DNA of 64,000 bases from Calothrix sp. PCC 7507. GTDB taxonomy: Bacteria > Cyanobacteriota > Cyanobacteriia > Cyanobacteriales > Nostocaceae. Shown here piece by piece: positions 1 through 7,824 of this stretch. The notes under the pieces are model-generated. The model saw nothing but the letters and a program-made list of their open reading frames with translations, searched no databases and had not been told where the DNA came from. Each line of letters opens with the position of its first letter. The stretch's first letter is position 1. A program made the position numbers and the translations under genes. Where the stretch lies: the NCBI RefSeq assembly GCF_000316575.1, contig NC_019682.1, positions 806,001 to 870,000 of the forward strand, given 5' to 3'.

Positions 1-286
1 TATGCAGGACTTGTTGGGTTATGATTTTTACATAGACCGAGTTTATCGGGTGACTGTGGTCAGTGCAGTAGCCCTACTTTCTAGGATTTCAGCATGGAGC
101 GATCGCTATTTAATTGATGGCCTAGTCAACTTGGTCGGGTTCGCCGCAATTTTTAGTGGACAAAGTTTAAAATACAGCATTTCTGGTCAATCCCAAGGGT
201 ACATGTTGACGATTTTAGTCGTCGTCAGCGCACTGGGATTTTTTATTAGCTGGTCATTAGGTTTACTAGATAAGTTGCCTTTTTAA
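1..286 (+). CDS. ndhF: NAD(P)H-quinone oxidoreductase subunit F, C-terminal end (partial)
   Basis: This is the last 94 or so residues of an NdhF-type proton-pumping subunit; the gene enters from the left edge, so its true start is not visible. The fragment keeps the family C-terminus: an amphipathic stretch beginning LGYDFYIDRVYR and a final hydrophobic helix ending in LLDKLPF. NdhF is a membrane-arm subunit of the thylakoid NDH-1 complex. It is followed by ndhD and a CO2-hydration gene, which is the arrangement of the specialised ndhF3/ndhF4 operons for CO2 uptake rather than respiratory ndhF1. I infer the ndhF4 version because the downstream CO2-hydration protein is short (CupB-sized), but ndhF3 is not excluded. 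Confidence 0.85.
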   Translation, partial: MQDLLGYDFYIDRVYRVTVVSAVALLSRISAWSDRYLIDGLVNLVGFAAIFSGQSLKYSISGQSQGYMLTILVVVSALGFFISWSLGLLDKLPF

Positions 287-289
287 GTT

Positions 290-419
290 ATTTGGCATTT
301 GTCATTTGGCATTTGGCATTTGTCATTTGTCATTTGTTCCCCAATCCCCAATCCCCAGTCCCCAGTCCCCAGTACCCAATCCCCAGTCCCCAATCCCCAA
401 TCCCCAATCCCCTAACTGC
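290..419. repeat. STRR-type tandem short repeats between ndhF and ndhD
   Basis: The gap between two operon genes is filled with tandem short units. First come GGCATTT/GTCATTT units (about 292-336), then CCCCAAT/CCCCAGT heptamers (about 337-412). They are the same families seen at 24.4, 37.8, 45.3 and 45.8 kb. No gene or promoter is evident here. The repeats appear to have expanded inside an operon without breaking the gene order. Confidence 0.85.
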
Positions 420-421
420 TT

Positions 422-1918
422 ATGCTTAGTGTGTTAATTTTAGTGCCGTTAATTGGTGCGGCTTTAATTGGTTTCTGGCCTGCTGAAATCACAGGGAAGC
501 GTTCCCGGTGGGTAGCTTTGGGATTTGCCAGTATTATTTTTTTTTGGACGATTGTCCTAGCAATTCAATTTAATCCAGCGGAAGTTGGTCAACAGTTCGC
601 TGAGTCTCTACCGTGGGTAGATGCCTTAGGCTTGAACTATAACCTGGGAATAGATGGGTTATCTTTACCTTTGCTAGTTTTGCAGGGTCTGTTGACTTGT
701 ATCGCCATCTATAGTAGTGATGAATCTCTGCAACGCCCCAGATTTTATTACTCTTTGATACTGCTGCTGACTGCTGGGGTGACTGGAGCCTTTTTAGCAC
801 AGGATTTACTATTATTTTTCCTGTTTTATGAGTTGGAGCTGATTCCCCTATATCTGTTAATTGCTATTTGGGGTGGTGAAAAGCGGGGTTACGCGGCGAC
901 AAAATTCCTCATTTACACCGCTGTTTCGGGAATCCTGATTTTAGCAAGTTTCCTCGGACTGGTGTGGTTGAGTGGTGGTTCTAACTTTGCCCTAGCAACG
1001 TTGAATGCTAAATCTCTACCTTTGGCGACTCAACTTTTACTGCTAGGGGGAATCTTGGTCGGTTTTGGAATTAAAATTCCTTTAGTTCCCTTCCATACTT
1101 GGTTACCCGATGCTCACGTTGAAGCCTCCACACCAATTTCGGTGCTGTTGGCTGGGGTATTGTTGAAGTTGGGAACCTATGGCTTACTGCGGTTTGGCAT
1201 GAACTTGTTACCAGAAGCTTGGACTTATTTGGCTCCTTGGTTAGCGAGTTGGGCAGTAGTCAGTGTATTGTATGGTGCATCTTGTGCGATCGCCCAAAAA
1301 GATATGAAAAAAATGGTGGCGTACAGTTCCATCGGCCACATGGGTTTCATCCTGTTAGCCGCCGCCGCTGCGACACCATTAAGTGTGTTGGGTACTGTGA
1401 TGCAAATGGTTAGTCACGGCTTAATTTCCGCACTCCTATTTCTGCTGGTGGGGGTGATTTATAAAAAAGCTGGTAGCCGCAATTTAGATGTCATCCGGGG
1501 ACTGATGAATCCAGAACGGGGTATGCCGGTAATCGCCACTTTGATGGTTTTGGGTGTCATGGCTAGTGCAGGTATTCCCGGAATGGTTGGGTTTATTTCC
1601 GAATTCATCATTTTTCGGGGGAGTTTCCCAGTTTTTCCCGTTCAGACCTTACTATGTATGGTTGGTACCGGATTAACTGCAGTTTACTTCTTAATTCTCG
1701 TTAATAATGCCTTCTTTGGGCGCTTGTCTCCACAAGTCATCAACCTACCACGCTTATATTGGAGCGATCGCATACCTTCGCTAATTTTAGCTGTGCTAAT
1801 TGTAATTTTTGGTATCCAACCCGCTTGGTTAGCCCGCTGGACAGAACCCACAATCACGGCGATGGTAAATACACAAAACGTAGTAGCAACAGTGTCTTTG
1901 GAGAAAGACGGGCAATAG
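422..1918 (+). CDS. ndhD: NAD(P)H-quinone oxidoreductase subunit D (CO2-uptake NDH-1 type)
   Basis: A 498-residue polytopic membrane protein of the NuoM/MrpD/NdhD antiporter-like family, expected to form about 14 transmembrane helices in the NDH-1 membrane arm. Family signatures visible are FYELELIPLYLLIAIWGG (about residues 135-152, carrying the conserved Glu), PLVPFHTWLPDAHVEA (about 221-236) and the lysine-bearing DMKKMVAYSSIGHMG (about 294-308). The length is normal for the family. It lies between ndhF and a CO2-hydration gene, so it is probably the D3/D4 paralogue of an NDH-1MS complex, which couples plastoquinone reduction to CO2 conversion to bicarbonate. I favour D4 because of the short Cup protein that follows; a phylogeny would settle this. 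Confidence 0.93.
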   Translation: MLSVLILVPLIGAALIGFWPAEITGKRSRWVALGFASIIFFWTIVLAIQFNPAEVGQQFAESLPWVDALGLNYNLGIDGLSLPLLVLQGLLTCIAIYSSDESLQRPRFYYSLILLLTAGVTGAFLAQDLLLFFLFYELELIPLYLLIAIWGGEKRGYAATKFLIYTAVSGILILASFLGLVWLSGGSNFALATLNAKSLPLATQLLLLGGILVGFGIKIPLVPFHTWLPDAHVEASTPISVLLAGVLLKLGTYGLLRFGMNLLPEAWTYLAPWLASWAVVSVLYGASCAIAQKDMKKMVAYSSIGHMGFILLAAAAATPLSVLGTVMQMVSHGLISALLFLLVGVIYKKAGSRNLDVIRGLMNPERGMPVIATLMVLGVMASAGIPGMVGFISEFIIFRGSFPVFPVQTLLCMVGTGLTAVYFLILVNNAFFGRLSPQVINLPRLYWSDRIPSLILAVLIVIFGIQPAWLARWTEPTITAMVNTQNVVATVSLEKDGQ

Positions 1919-1994
1919 GGAATGGTGGCAGGGAAGAGTGGGAGAATAATTAATGTCCCTGTCCCCATTCCCTATACTTTTTGGAGAAATAGCA

Positions 1995-3125
1995 ATGCCA
2001 AATACTAAAAATAACCCTTATAGTAGCATCCTATCCGAATATATAAAACGCCTCCAAACCGGAGGAGCATTACTTCCCGACAGTCCAGAAAATGTCCTGG
2101 AAGTAGTGGGAATTCTTAAAAGTTATGGTGTAGTTCTAGATGCTTACTCAAATAACCTCATTTACATTGCTGAACAGCAGTTTTTAGTATTTTTTCCCTT
2201 TTTTAAATATTTTAATGGAGAGATTTCTTGGCATAAATTATTCCGCCACTGGTGGCATGACAGAATTAACTTTGAGTATGCCGAGTATTGCATGAAATCC
2301 ATGATGTGGCATGGTGGCGGAGGGCTAGATACATATTTAGATACGCAAGAATTTCAAAAAATAGCCCAAGAAGTAATTGCAGCCAAATTTAAAAACAATC
2401 CCTTGATGAAGGGAATGAATCAATTATTTCCAGAGTTTCTCAGTGAAAACTTACGTGTCTCCACTTATTACAGTGGATTAGGTCAATTTTGGCGAGTCAT
2501 GGCTGATATTTTCCTTAACCTATCAGACCTTTATGACCTAGGCAAAATCACTACTATTCCCCAAGTTGTAGAGCATATTAAAGTGGGGTTGGTAGAAGCA
2601 GCATCAAAGCCAATTACCTACAAAGTGAAAATTCAGAATCAAGTCTATGAAATCATTCCCAAAAATCTTGGATTGACTTTCTTAGCAGATACAGCCATAC
2701 CTTATGTAGAAGCAGTCTTCTTTAGGGGAACGCCTTTCGCTGGTACGGTAACATACAATGCTCAAGCCTATGAAATTCCTCCTGATCAAGCTCGATTCCA
2801 GTATGGCGCATTGTACGCCGATCCTTTACCTATAGGTGGTGCCGGCATCCCTCCTACCTTATTGATGCAGGATATGCGTCATTATCTCCCAGAATATTTG
2901 CACGCAGTTTATCGTCGTAGTCCCAGAGGCGAAGATGATTTACGGGTGCAAATTTGTATAAGTTTCCAAAAATCGATGTTCTGTGTGACGACAGCCACAA
3001 TTCTCGGATTAATGCCTCATCCCTTGGATACCCAAGAACCATCTGAAGAGAAGGCTAATTTCATCTATTTAAAAAAATGGCTGAATCGGTTAGAAAATTC
3101 TCGGTTATTGGATGTTAATAAATAG
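1995..3125 (+). CDS. cupB: CO2 hydration protein of NDH-1MS (CupB/ChpX-like)
   Basis: A 376-residue protein of the cyanobacterial CO2-hydration (Cup/Chp) family, found only with specialised NdhF/NdhD subunits. The family view is that it is a peripheral, carbonic-anhydrase-like subunit that converts CO2 to bicarbonate on the cytoplasmic face of NDH-1. Candidate metal or catalytic residues include the His-rich segments HKLFRHWWHDR and SMMWHGGGG (about residues 79-110). The start at 1995 is chosen because GGAG lies about 9 bases upstream and the protein then begins at the family N-terminus; an earlier in-frame ATG at 1953 only adds repeat-like sequence. CupA is longer (about 450 residues) and is usually followed by cupS, which is absent here, so CupB is favoured. 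Confidence 0.8.
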   Translation: MPNTKNNPYSSILSEYIKRLQTGGALLPDSPENVLEVVGILKSYGVVLDAYSNNLIYIAEQQFLVFFPFFKYFNGEISWHKLFRHWWHDRINFEYAEYCMKSMMWHGGGGLDTYLDTQEFQKIAQEVIAAKFKNNPLMKGMNQLFPEFLSENLRVSTYYSGLGQFWRVMADIFLNLSDLYDLGKITTIPQVVEHIKVGLVEAASKPITYKVKIQNQVYEIIPKNLGLTFLADTAIPYVEAVFFRGTPFAGTVTYNAQAYEIPPDQARFQYGALYADPLPIGGAGIPPTLLMQDMRHYLPEYLHAVYRRSPRGEDDLRVQICISFQKSMFCVTTATILGLMPHPLDTQEPSEEKANFIYLKKWLNRLENSRLLDVNK

Positions 3126-3246
3126 GGGCATGGGGAAGAAGGAAGTTAGCTCGACTTTATCCATTTTTACGAACCCTAAAACTTGACGCCGAAACCCTTG
3201 TACGGCAATAGGATTAGTTTTTGTAATTTATCGATAATCAGTTTTT

Positions 3247-3315
3247 GTAGGGTGGGCAGTGCCCACCATTACCTAAAACTCCTATGTTTGTGTCGGTGGG
3301 CAATGCCCACCCTAC
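3247..3315. repeat. Inverted-repeat element with two GTAGGGTGGGC arms
   Basis: Two imperfect 21-bp palindromic arms, 3247-3267 and 3295-3315, face each other with 27 bases between them. Each arm is also a small hairpin around GGTGGGCA and TGCCCACC. A single-arm relative (GTAGGGTGAGCA with TGCTCACCCTAC) occurs at 49114-49138. It looks like a small dispersed palindromic repeat rather than a gene end. Confidence 0.7.
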
Positions 3316-3428
3316 GGTTATTGAGAATGGTGCAAGATATCAGAAAACCAAGTTCTTAATTTTGGATAAAGTCGAGGTTAGAAAGAACTTAAGAGCCAAT
3401 ATCATCAAATTCGCACATACGGTTTCCT

Positions 3429-3450
3429 ATACGGTTAACCGTATTTTTTT
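3429..3450 (+). terminator. Possible intrinsic terminator upstream of hli
   Basis: The hairpin ATACGG-TTAA-CCGTAT is followed directly by a run of seven T. It lies about 300 bases after the cupB-like gene and just upstream of the hli regulatory array. It could end read-through from the ndh operon and insulate hli. Confidence 0.45.
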
Positions 3451-3466
3451 GCTTTGTCAAGCGGTT

Positions 3467-3504
3467 GTTAAAAACATTTACATAATGTTATATTTAGTTA
3501 CATA
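3467..3504 (+). promoter_or_regulatory. HLR1-like array (RpaB-type high-light regulatory repeats) upstream of hli
   Basis: Four 8-base units follow each other with exactly 2-base spacers: GTTAAAAA (3467), TTTACATA (3477), GTTATATT (3487) and GTTACATA (3497). The known HLR1 consensus is two direct repeats of (G/T)TTACA(T/A)(T/A) separated by 2 bases, bound by the response regulator RpaB upstream of hli and other high-light genes. Units 2 and 4 match the consensus perfectly; units 1 and 3 differ at one base each. The array ends 23 bases before the hli start codon. Confidence 0.75.
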
Positions 3505-3527
3505 AGCAAACATAAAGAAAAACAAAC

Positions 3528-3740
3528 ATGGCAGGTAAAGGCTTCAGCATCAACGAACGTGGTCAACTAAACAACTTTGCAATCGAACCAAAGGTTTATG
3601 TAGACAAGACACCAAGAGTCGGCTTTACCAAGTACGCAGAGAAACTCAACGGACGTTTAGCGATGATTGGCTTTGTCTCACTCATTGCCGTAGAAGTTAT
3701 CACAGGAAACGGCTTGATTGGATGGCTAACAAACCTGTAA
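3528..3740 (+). CDS. High-light-inducible protein (Hlip/Scp, one-helix chlorophyll-binding)
   Basis: A 70-residue single-helix member of the light-harvesting-like family. The chlorophyll-binding signature is clear at residues 39-49 ([12 protein letters not shown]), followed by a hydrophobic helix reaching the C-terminus. These proteins sit in the thylakoid membrane, bind chlorophyll and carotenoid, and protect photosystem II assembly intermediates and chlorophyll-synthesis complexes under high light. The gene stands behind a four-unit HLR1-like array, so RpaB control is likely. It is followed 53 bases later by a second small membrane protein, probably co-transcribed. The family assignment is secure; which Hlip subtype it is cannot be told. 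Confidence 0.93.
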   Translation: MAGKGFSINERGQLNNFAIEPKVYVDKTPRVGFTKYAEKLNGRLAMIGFVSLIAVEVITGNGLIGWLTNL

Positions 3741-3793
3741 CTTAATTTAACTACTCAAGAATTTCACTTAATTAACAAATAAAAAGGAAAGCT

Positions 3794-4033
3794 ATGAAAA
3801 CTGATTTTGATTTCCCCAACAAAGATTTAATCGGCCCAGTTGTGTTTCGTCCCGGCTTCAACAATTTTGAGACAATTAACGTCAACCAAGCCTGGGCATT
3901 ATTCTTCAGCGCGGGAAAAGACGACAAAGTACTGGGACAAGAGACGGAATTGGGTCAGTTTTTCACCAACGTTTTAATTGCTTTAGGAGTAACAGGAACC
4001 CTTTGGGGAATCTACTTTAGCAATTTGGGATAA
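3794..4033 (+). CDS. Small membrane protein, possible degenerate Hlip relative
   Basis: A 79-residue protein with a good ribosome-binding site (AAGGAAAG) and normal spacing after hli. The N-terminal half is soluble and includes the segment ETINVNQAWALFF at about residues 26-38. This preserves the ExxN...A spacing of the Hlip motif but lacks the Arg and the GR-AM core. The C-terminal third is a hydrophobic helix (TNVLIALGVTGTLWGIYF). I do not recognise a named family. Its position directly behind hli under one promoter suggests a role with the Hlip in the thylakoid membrane, which is inference only. Confidence 0.75.
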   Translation: MKTDFDFPNKDLIGPVVFRPGFNNFETINVNQAWALFFSAGKDDKVLGQETELGQFFTNVLIALGVTGTLWGIYFSNLG

Positions 4034-4112
4034 AAAGGTAAGGGTTTAGGTTGTAAATAGTTGGCTATTTACAGAAATCAAAAAATTGTAGCGTTGGCAA
4101 TACTTCAATTAA

Positions 4113-4148
4113 AAACTGCTCTGACTGAGGCGTAGTCAAAAGCAGTTT
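4113..4148 (+). terminator. Hairpin ending the hli operon
   Basis: AAACTGCT at 4113 pairs with AGCAGTTT at 4141, with a further GACT/AGTC pairing inside. It lies 80 bases after the last stop codon of the hli pair. It has only a short T-rich tail, so termination is plausible but not strong. Confidence 0.5.
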
Positions 4149-4188
4149 CATTTGATATTTTGCAGAAATTAATGCCCGAACCAACAAT

Positions 4189-4512
4189 CTAGGCATCATC
4201 AGGTTCAAACTGAGCTACCGTAATTGCATTCAAAGCGAAAGCTAAAACTAATGGCATAGGAGAATGCAGCCACATTGTAGAAAGGATAGCAATAACGGTG
4301 CCAGTCAAGGCTGACATTGTCCACAATGTTTCCTCAAAGGTTAATCCCTTCTCGGCTTTAATCAATTCTAGAACGTGAACCGGAATGGGTTCGGGCATTA
4401 CTCCTCCTGGAGGGAAAGCCCAATAATTGTTACGTCGCTCGACAAATAACTCTGTCCAGCCATTTTCTTCGCACCATATTTCAATCCATTCCACAGAGTA
4501 ATGATTAATCAT
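4189..4512 (-). CDS. Conserved hypothetical protein with hydrophobic C-terminal half
   Basis: A 107-residue protein. The N-terminal half is soluble and rich in Trp and acidic residues (VEWIEIWCEENGWTELF), followed by a Pro-rich segment (PPGGVMPEPIPVHVLELI). The C-terminal half has two hydrophobic stretches (TLWTMSALTGTVIAILSTMWL and MPLVLAFALNAITVAQF), suggesting a two-helix membrane hairpin. I do not recognise a family with a known function, but the composition and a clean start at 4512 look like a real small cyanobacterial gene. It converges on the hli pair. Confidence 0.7.
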   Translation of the reverse strand: MINHYSVEWIEIWCEENGWTELFVERRNNYWAFPPGGVMPEPIPVHVLELIKAEKGLTFEETLWTMSALTGTVIAILSTMWLHSPMPLVLAFALNAITVAQFEPDDA

Positions 4513-5276
4513 TGGGGTTGCTGATTAGGGGTTGCTGAGTTTGTGTAGCTGATGAATATAAATACTTATTTGCTGCTTGAGACGCTGTGCGATCGCTATA
4601 TATATACTTAACCTTGATTCTCCACTTCTAATAAATTTATTAAGCGTTTGAGACACACTTCATTTACTCTCAAACATTGCTCATCATGATTACAAGCCTA
4701 GCAGTCGCTAAAGGCTAGTAGATTTAAAAGTCAATAAACTTTACTTTAGGCAGACATAGTAAAGAACTGTAAATAGAATGGTGAGTGTTGACTCAAGTAT
4801 CAATAAACATAGATATTTGTATATCCTAAAAAATGTTTTTTAAAAGTCAAGAATTGTAAATATAAAAATATAAACCTATTGGCATGGTGTGCGAAGCGCA
4901 GTGCCAGCGTGATAGGTAGAGAATAGACAATAGGGGGCAGGGGGAAGGGAGAGAAACCCATACATAAATGTAAGTAAGTGGGCACAATTAAACCTAATTG
5001 TGTGAATAAATGTAACCAAAGCCTAAACCCGTTCTCCTATTGCCTATTGCCTTTTCCCAACGATAAATATTGACGCCTAGCTACTTAGTTGCTCTGAATA
5101 AGGATGGTTCCTGAGTCGGTCGTTGGACGCATTATTTCTCGCGCCCGGCGGGAAACCCGCCTACAGCGCTGGTTCACTGCGCCACTCTTTATAAATATTT
5201 TTACGAAAAAGATACGTTGTGGGCAATAGCTCCCTTGTTCCCTGCCCCTTTGGTCATTGGTAACTTCTTCCTCATA
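4513..5276. other. Noncoding stretch with degraded repeats
   Basis: No convincing gene is visible in about 760 bases. The stretch holds a HIP1 octamer near 4588, AT-rich sequence, a GC-rich mosaic repeat around 4884-4915 (GTGTGCGAAGCGCAGTGCC), and another around 5125-5190 containing GGGAAACCCGCC. Relatives of the latter occur near 7020, 13060, 26455 and 50865. Short open frames here fall inside repeats and have no family features. Confidence 0.6.
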
Positions 5277-5279
5277 CCC

Positions 5280-5312
5280 AAAAACTCCACCCCAAGAGTG
5301 GGTAGAGTTTTT
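5280..5312 (-). terminator. Intrinsic terminator of the NDH-2 gene
   Basis: AAAAACTCCACCC pairs with GGGTAGAGTTTTT (bulged) around a short CAAGAGT loop. It lies about 50 bases past the minus-strand NDH-2 stop codon, and on that strand the stem ends in a T run. Confidence 0.7.
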
Positions 5313-5360
5313 GATCTCTCGATATTTGTAGTTCACCACAAATAATGACTACTGCTATTG

Positions 5361-6674
5361 TTAATTAACAGTTTTTGCTTCTAAAAAATCTGCTCTACCT
5401 GTAATCAATCTAGAGCGACGATTACGAGTGATATAATTCCACGCCCACTGAAATACTATTAGTAATTTAGTATCAAATTCGATTAAGAAGTAGATGTGAA
5501 CTAATAGCCAAAATACCCAAGCAATGAAACCTGTGAGTTTGATTAAGCCTAAATCTACAACAGCTAAATTTTGCCCAATCATCGCTAAACTACCCACATC
5601 GTTGTAATGAAAATCTGGTAAAGTAAGACCTTGAAGCCGTCGTTTAATTAGTTTACCGACATACTCTCCTTGTTGTTTAGCTACAGGTGCAACACCAGGT
5701 AATACTTTTCCATTTTGATGGGAAAAGTTGGCTAAATCTCCAATTACAAAAATGTTGTTATGACCCTCGATAGTTAAGTTAGGTTCTACAATTACGCGTC
5801 CAGTGTGATCGCACTCTACACTTGTACTTTCTGCAAGAATTTTTCCCATTGCCGAACCCTGAACACCTGCTGCCCACAATATGGTTTTTGTAAGAATTTT
5901 TATCAGTTCATTATCTTGCTTGAAAGTAACGATATCATCTTCAATATTTTTCACCCTAGTGCTAGTGTGGATCACAACGCCTAACTTTTGCAAAGATTCC
6001 TCTGCTGCTTGCGATAACTCTGGGGCAATGTGTGGGAGGACGCGAGTGCCACCTTGTAATAGTAAAATTTTTGCATCTGAGGTGTTGATGCTGCGGAAAT
6101 CTTCTTTGAGAGTTTTGTATGCCAACTCAGCGATCGCACCTGCTAACTCTACACCAGTCGGTCCACCCCCTACAATCACAAAAGTCAAAAAAGCACGGCG
6201 TTTTTCGGGATCAGTTTCTTTTTCTGCTGCTTCAAAAGCGCCAAATATCCGGCGACGCATTTCTATCGCATCTTCCACAGTTTTTAAGCCAGGAGCAAAC
6301 TCTTTCCAGTGATCCTTCCCAAAATAGTAATGGTTCGCACCTGTAGCGATAATTAATGTATCATATGATATTAATTCATCGCCCAAAATAACTTGTTGCG
6401 CTTTTACATCAATATTATTTACTTCTCCCAATAACACCTTTGTATTCTTACTTTTGCTAAATACAGATCGCAATGGGGCAGAAATATCAGAAGGTGATAG
6501 CGTACCTGTCGCAACTTGATATAAAAGCGGCTGAAATAGGTGAAAGTTACGTTTATCAATGAGAGTAACATCTACATTCGCTTTCTTCAGAGCCTTTGCT
6601 GCATAAAGTCCACCAAAGCCACCACCAATGATTACAACTTTATGTGGTGCATTATTTTCTAGTGAAACTGTCAT
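5361..6674 (-). CDS. Type II NAD(P)H dehydrogenase (NDH-2), FAD-dependent
   Basis: A 437-residue single-subunit NAD(P)H:quinone oxidoreductase that passes electrons to plastoquinone without pumping protons. The N-terminal FAD-binding Rossmann motif is VVIIGGGFGGLYAAKAL (about residues 13-29). The NAD(P)H-binding motif is FVIVGGGPTGVELAGAIAEL (about 165-184), and the second FAD motif lies around NNIFVIGDLANF (about 306-317). The C-terminal segment GFIAWVFWLLVHIYFLIEF is hydrophobic and probably anchors it to the membrane, as in Ndb-type enzymes. Length and motif order are normal. The gene stands alone with its own terminator. Which of the ndb paralogues it corresponds to cannot be decided here. 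Confidence 0.9.
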   Translation of the reverse strand: MTVSLENNAPHKVVIIGGGFGGLYAAKALKKANVDVTLIDKRNFHLFQPLLYQVATGTLSPSDISAPLRSVFSKSKNTKVLLGEVNNIDVKAQQVILGDELISYDTLIIATGANHYYFGKDHWKEFAPGLKTVEDAIEMRRRIFGAFEAAEKETDPEKRRAFLTFVIVGGGPTGVELAGAIAELAYKTLKEDFRSINTSDAKILLLQGGTRVLPHIAPELSQAAEESLQKLGVVIHTSTRVKNIEDDIVTFKQDNELIKILTKTILWAAGVQGSAMGKILAESTSVECDHTGRVIVEPNLTIEGHNNIFVIGDLANFSHQNGKVLPGVAPVAKQQGEYVGKLIKRRLQGLTLPDFHYNDVGSLAMIGQNLAVVDLGLIKLTGFIAWVFWLLVHIYFLIEFDTKLLIVFQWAWNYITRNRRSRLITGRADFLEAKTVN

Positions 6675-6848
6675 AAGAGGTATGTCTCTGTGTCAAGAGG
6701 ATTGTAATTTTTCTTAACAAAGATGTAGCAGAATGACGATCAAAATTACCGTTTATTAAGAACAATTGAAAAAATACTAAAAGTAGTCAAAGTTATTAAT
6801 GACTTAGGACTTATACCGTTTCTTTGTGAAGCTGCATATAATTCACCC

Positions 6849-7119
6849 CCCGGCTATCGCCGTCCCCCCTTGGTAAGGCTACGGTGTACACACAAGTCGG
6901 AAAATCTCACCTGCATTCGTTTTCGTTCGGTAGGGTGCGTTATGGACTAAAGTCCTAACGCACCGCAAATCTCGGATGGTGCGTTAGCCTCCGGCATAAC
7001 ACAACGCCAGTTCCCTCAAGTCGGGAAACCCGCCCACGTGACTGGCTCCCCTACTTTTAAAGGTTTTGGGGTGATTCAATCACTTGTGTGTACACGGTAG
7101 CTTGGTAAGGGGGGACTAC
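6849..7119. repeat. 40-bp repeat (copy A), split by a nested element
   Basis: The repeat CCCGGCTATCGCCGTCCCCC continues as CTTGGTAAGG and then GGGGACTAC. In this copy it is interrupted after 6878 and resumes at 7101-7119. An uninterrupted copy lies at 7153-7191. The intact copy shows which bases were duplicated when the element at 6879-7100 inserted. Confidence 0.8.
6879..7100. mobile_element. 222-bp MITE-like element with 19-bp terminal inverted repeats and 10-bp target duplication
   Basis: The left end CTACGGTGTACACACAAGT and the reverse complement of the right end CTACCGTGTACACACAAGT match at 18 of 19 bases. The element is flanked by the direct repeat CTTGGTAAGG (6869-6878 and 7101-7110). 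That sequence occurs only once in the intact host repeat at 7153-7191, so it is a true target duplication. The interior has no open frame of note and contains palindromic sequence around TGCGTTA and TAACGCA. A lone left end is found at 20806-20824. Confidence 0.85.
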
Positions 7120-7152
7120 TTCTGATCCCTCTTTGACATTTCTTGAGAGATA

Positions 7153-7191
7153 CCCGGCTATCGCCGTCCCCCCTTGGTAAGGGGGGACTAC
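7153..7191. repeat. 40-bp repeat (copy B), intact
   Basis: An uninterrupted copy of the repeat that hosts the 222-bp element. It can fold as a hairpin through GTCCCCCCTTGG and TAAGGGGGGAC. It serves as the empty-site reference for the insertion next door. Confidence 0.75.
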
Positions 7192-7332
7192 AGGGGGGTA
7201 TTATTATGTGCATCTTCATACAAAATAGGTATTACGCGTGAGGAACGAAAAATTAACCAATGCCCAATGCCCAATCCCCGAAATGCGGTAAGCTAAATTG
7301 CAGCGATTTAGACACCAAATTGGCTACTGAGT

Positions 7333-7824
7333 ATGTTTTGGCGGCAAGGGTTGGCTTTACTTCTAGGAATGATTATTGTATGGTGCATGGCTTTACCTGC
7401 ACTGGCAGATTGGACACATCCGCTGTCATTTAGCAATGCAGAGTTGAAAAGACATGATTTTTCTGGAGAAACTTTGCAAGGGGCGGAGTTTTCCAATGCA
7501 AATCTAGAACAGGCTAACTTTGCAGGTGCTGACTTGCGGGGAGCAGTGTTAAGTGCTTCGGTGATGACACAAACGAATTTGCATGGAGCGGATTTAACGG
7601 ATGCACTAGTTGATCAGGTAAACTTAACGAAAGCGGATTTGAGTGATGCCGTCCTCAAAGAAGCCCTTTTGCTACGGGCAATATTTACTGACGTGAATAT
7701 CAATAGTGCAGATTTTACTGATGCAGTTTTGGATAGGGCGCAAATCAAAGAATTGTGTGGCAAAGCTAGCGGTGTCAACTCGAAAACTGGTGTGCAAACG
7801 CGAGATTCTCTAGGATGTCAATAA
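7333..7824 (+). CDS. Exported pentapeptide-repeat protein, probably thylakoid-lumenal
   Basis: A 163-residue protein with a signal peptide (Arg at residue 4, hydrophobic core LALLLGMIIVWCMAL, cleavage after ALA near residue 25). It is followed by about 20 pentapeptide units of the A(D/N)LxG type from about residue 36 to 133, such as ANLEQ ANFAG ADLRG, which form a right-handed quadrilateral helix. The C-terminal cap carries two cysteines (LCG and LGCQ) that could form a disulphide. The architecture resembles lumenal pentapeptide proteins of cyanobacteria and chloroplasts, whose function is unsettled. The gene overlaps purK by 10 bases (7815-7824), so the two are translationally coupled. Confidence 0.85.
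   Translation: MFWRQGLALLLGMIIVWCMALPALADWTHPLSFSNAELKRHDFSGETLQGAEFSNANLEQANFAGADLRGAVLSASVMTQTNLHGADLTDALVDQVNLTKADLSDAVLKEALLLRAIFTDVNINSADFTDAVLDRAQIKELCGKASGVNSKTGVQTRDSLGCQ

Noticed and set aside
3125-3246. A possible cupS gene after the CO2-hydration gene
   Set aside because: No fasciclin-like frame is present; its absence is used instead as support for the CupB-type operon.
5085-5339. An 84-codon minus-strand frame downstream of the NDH-2 gene
   Set aside because: It runs through a terminator hairpin and a dispersed repeat and shows no family features.
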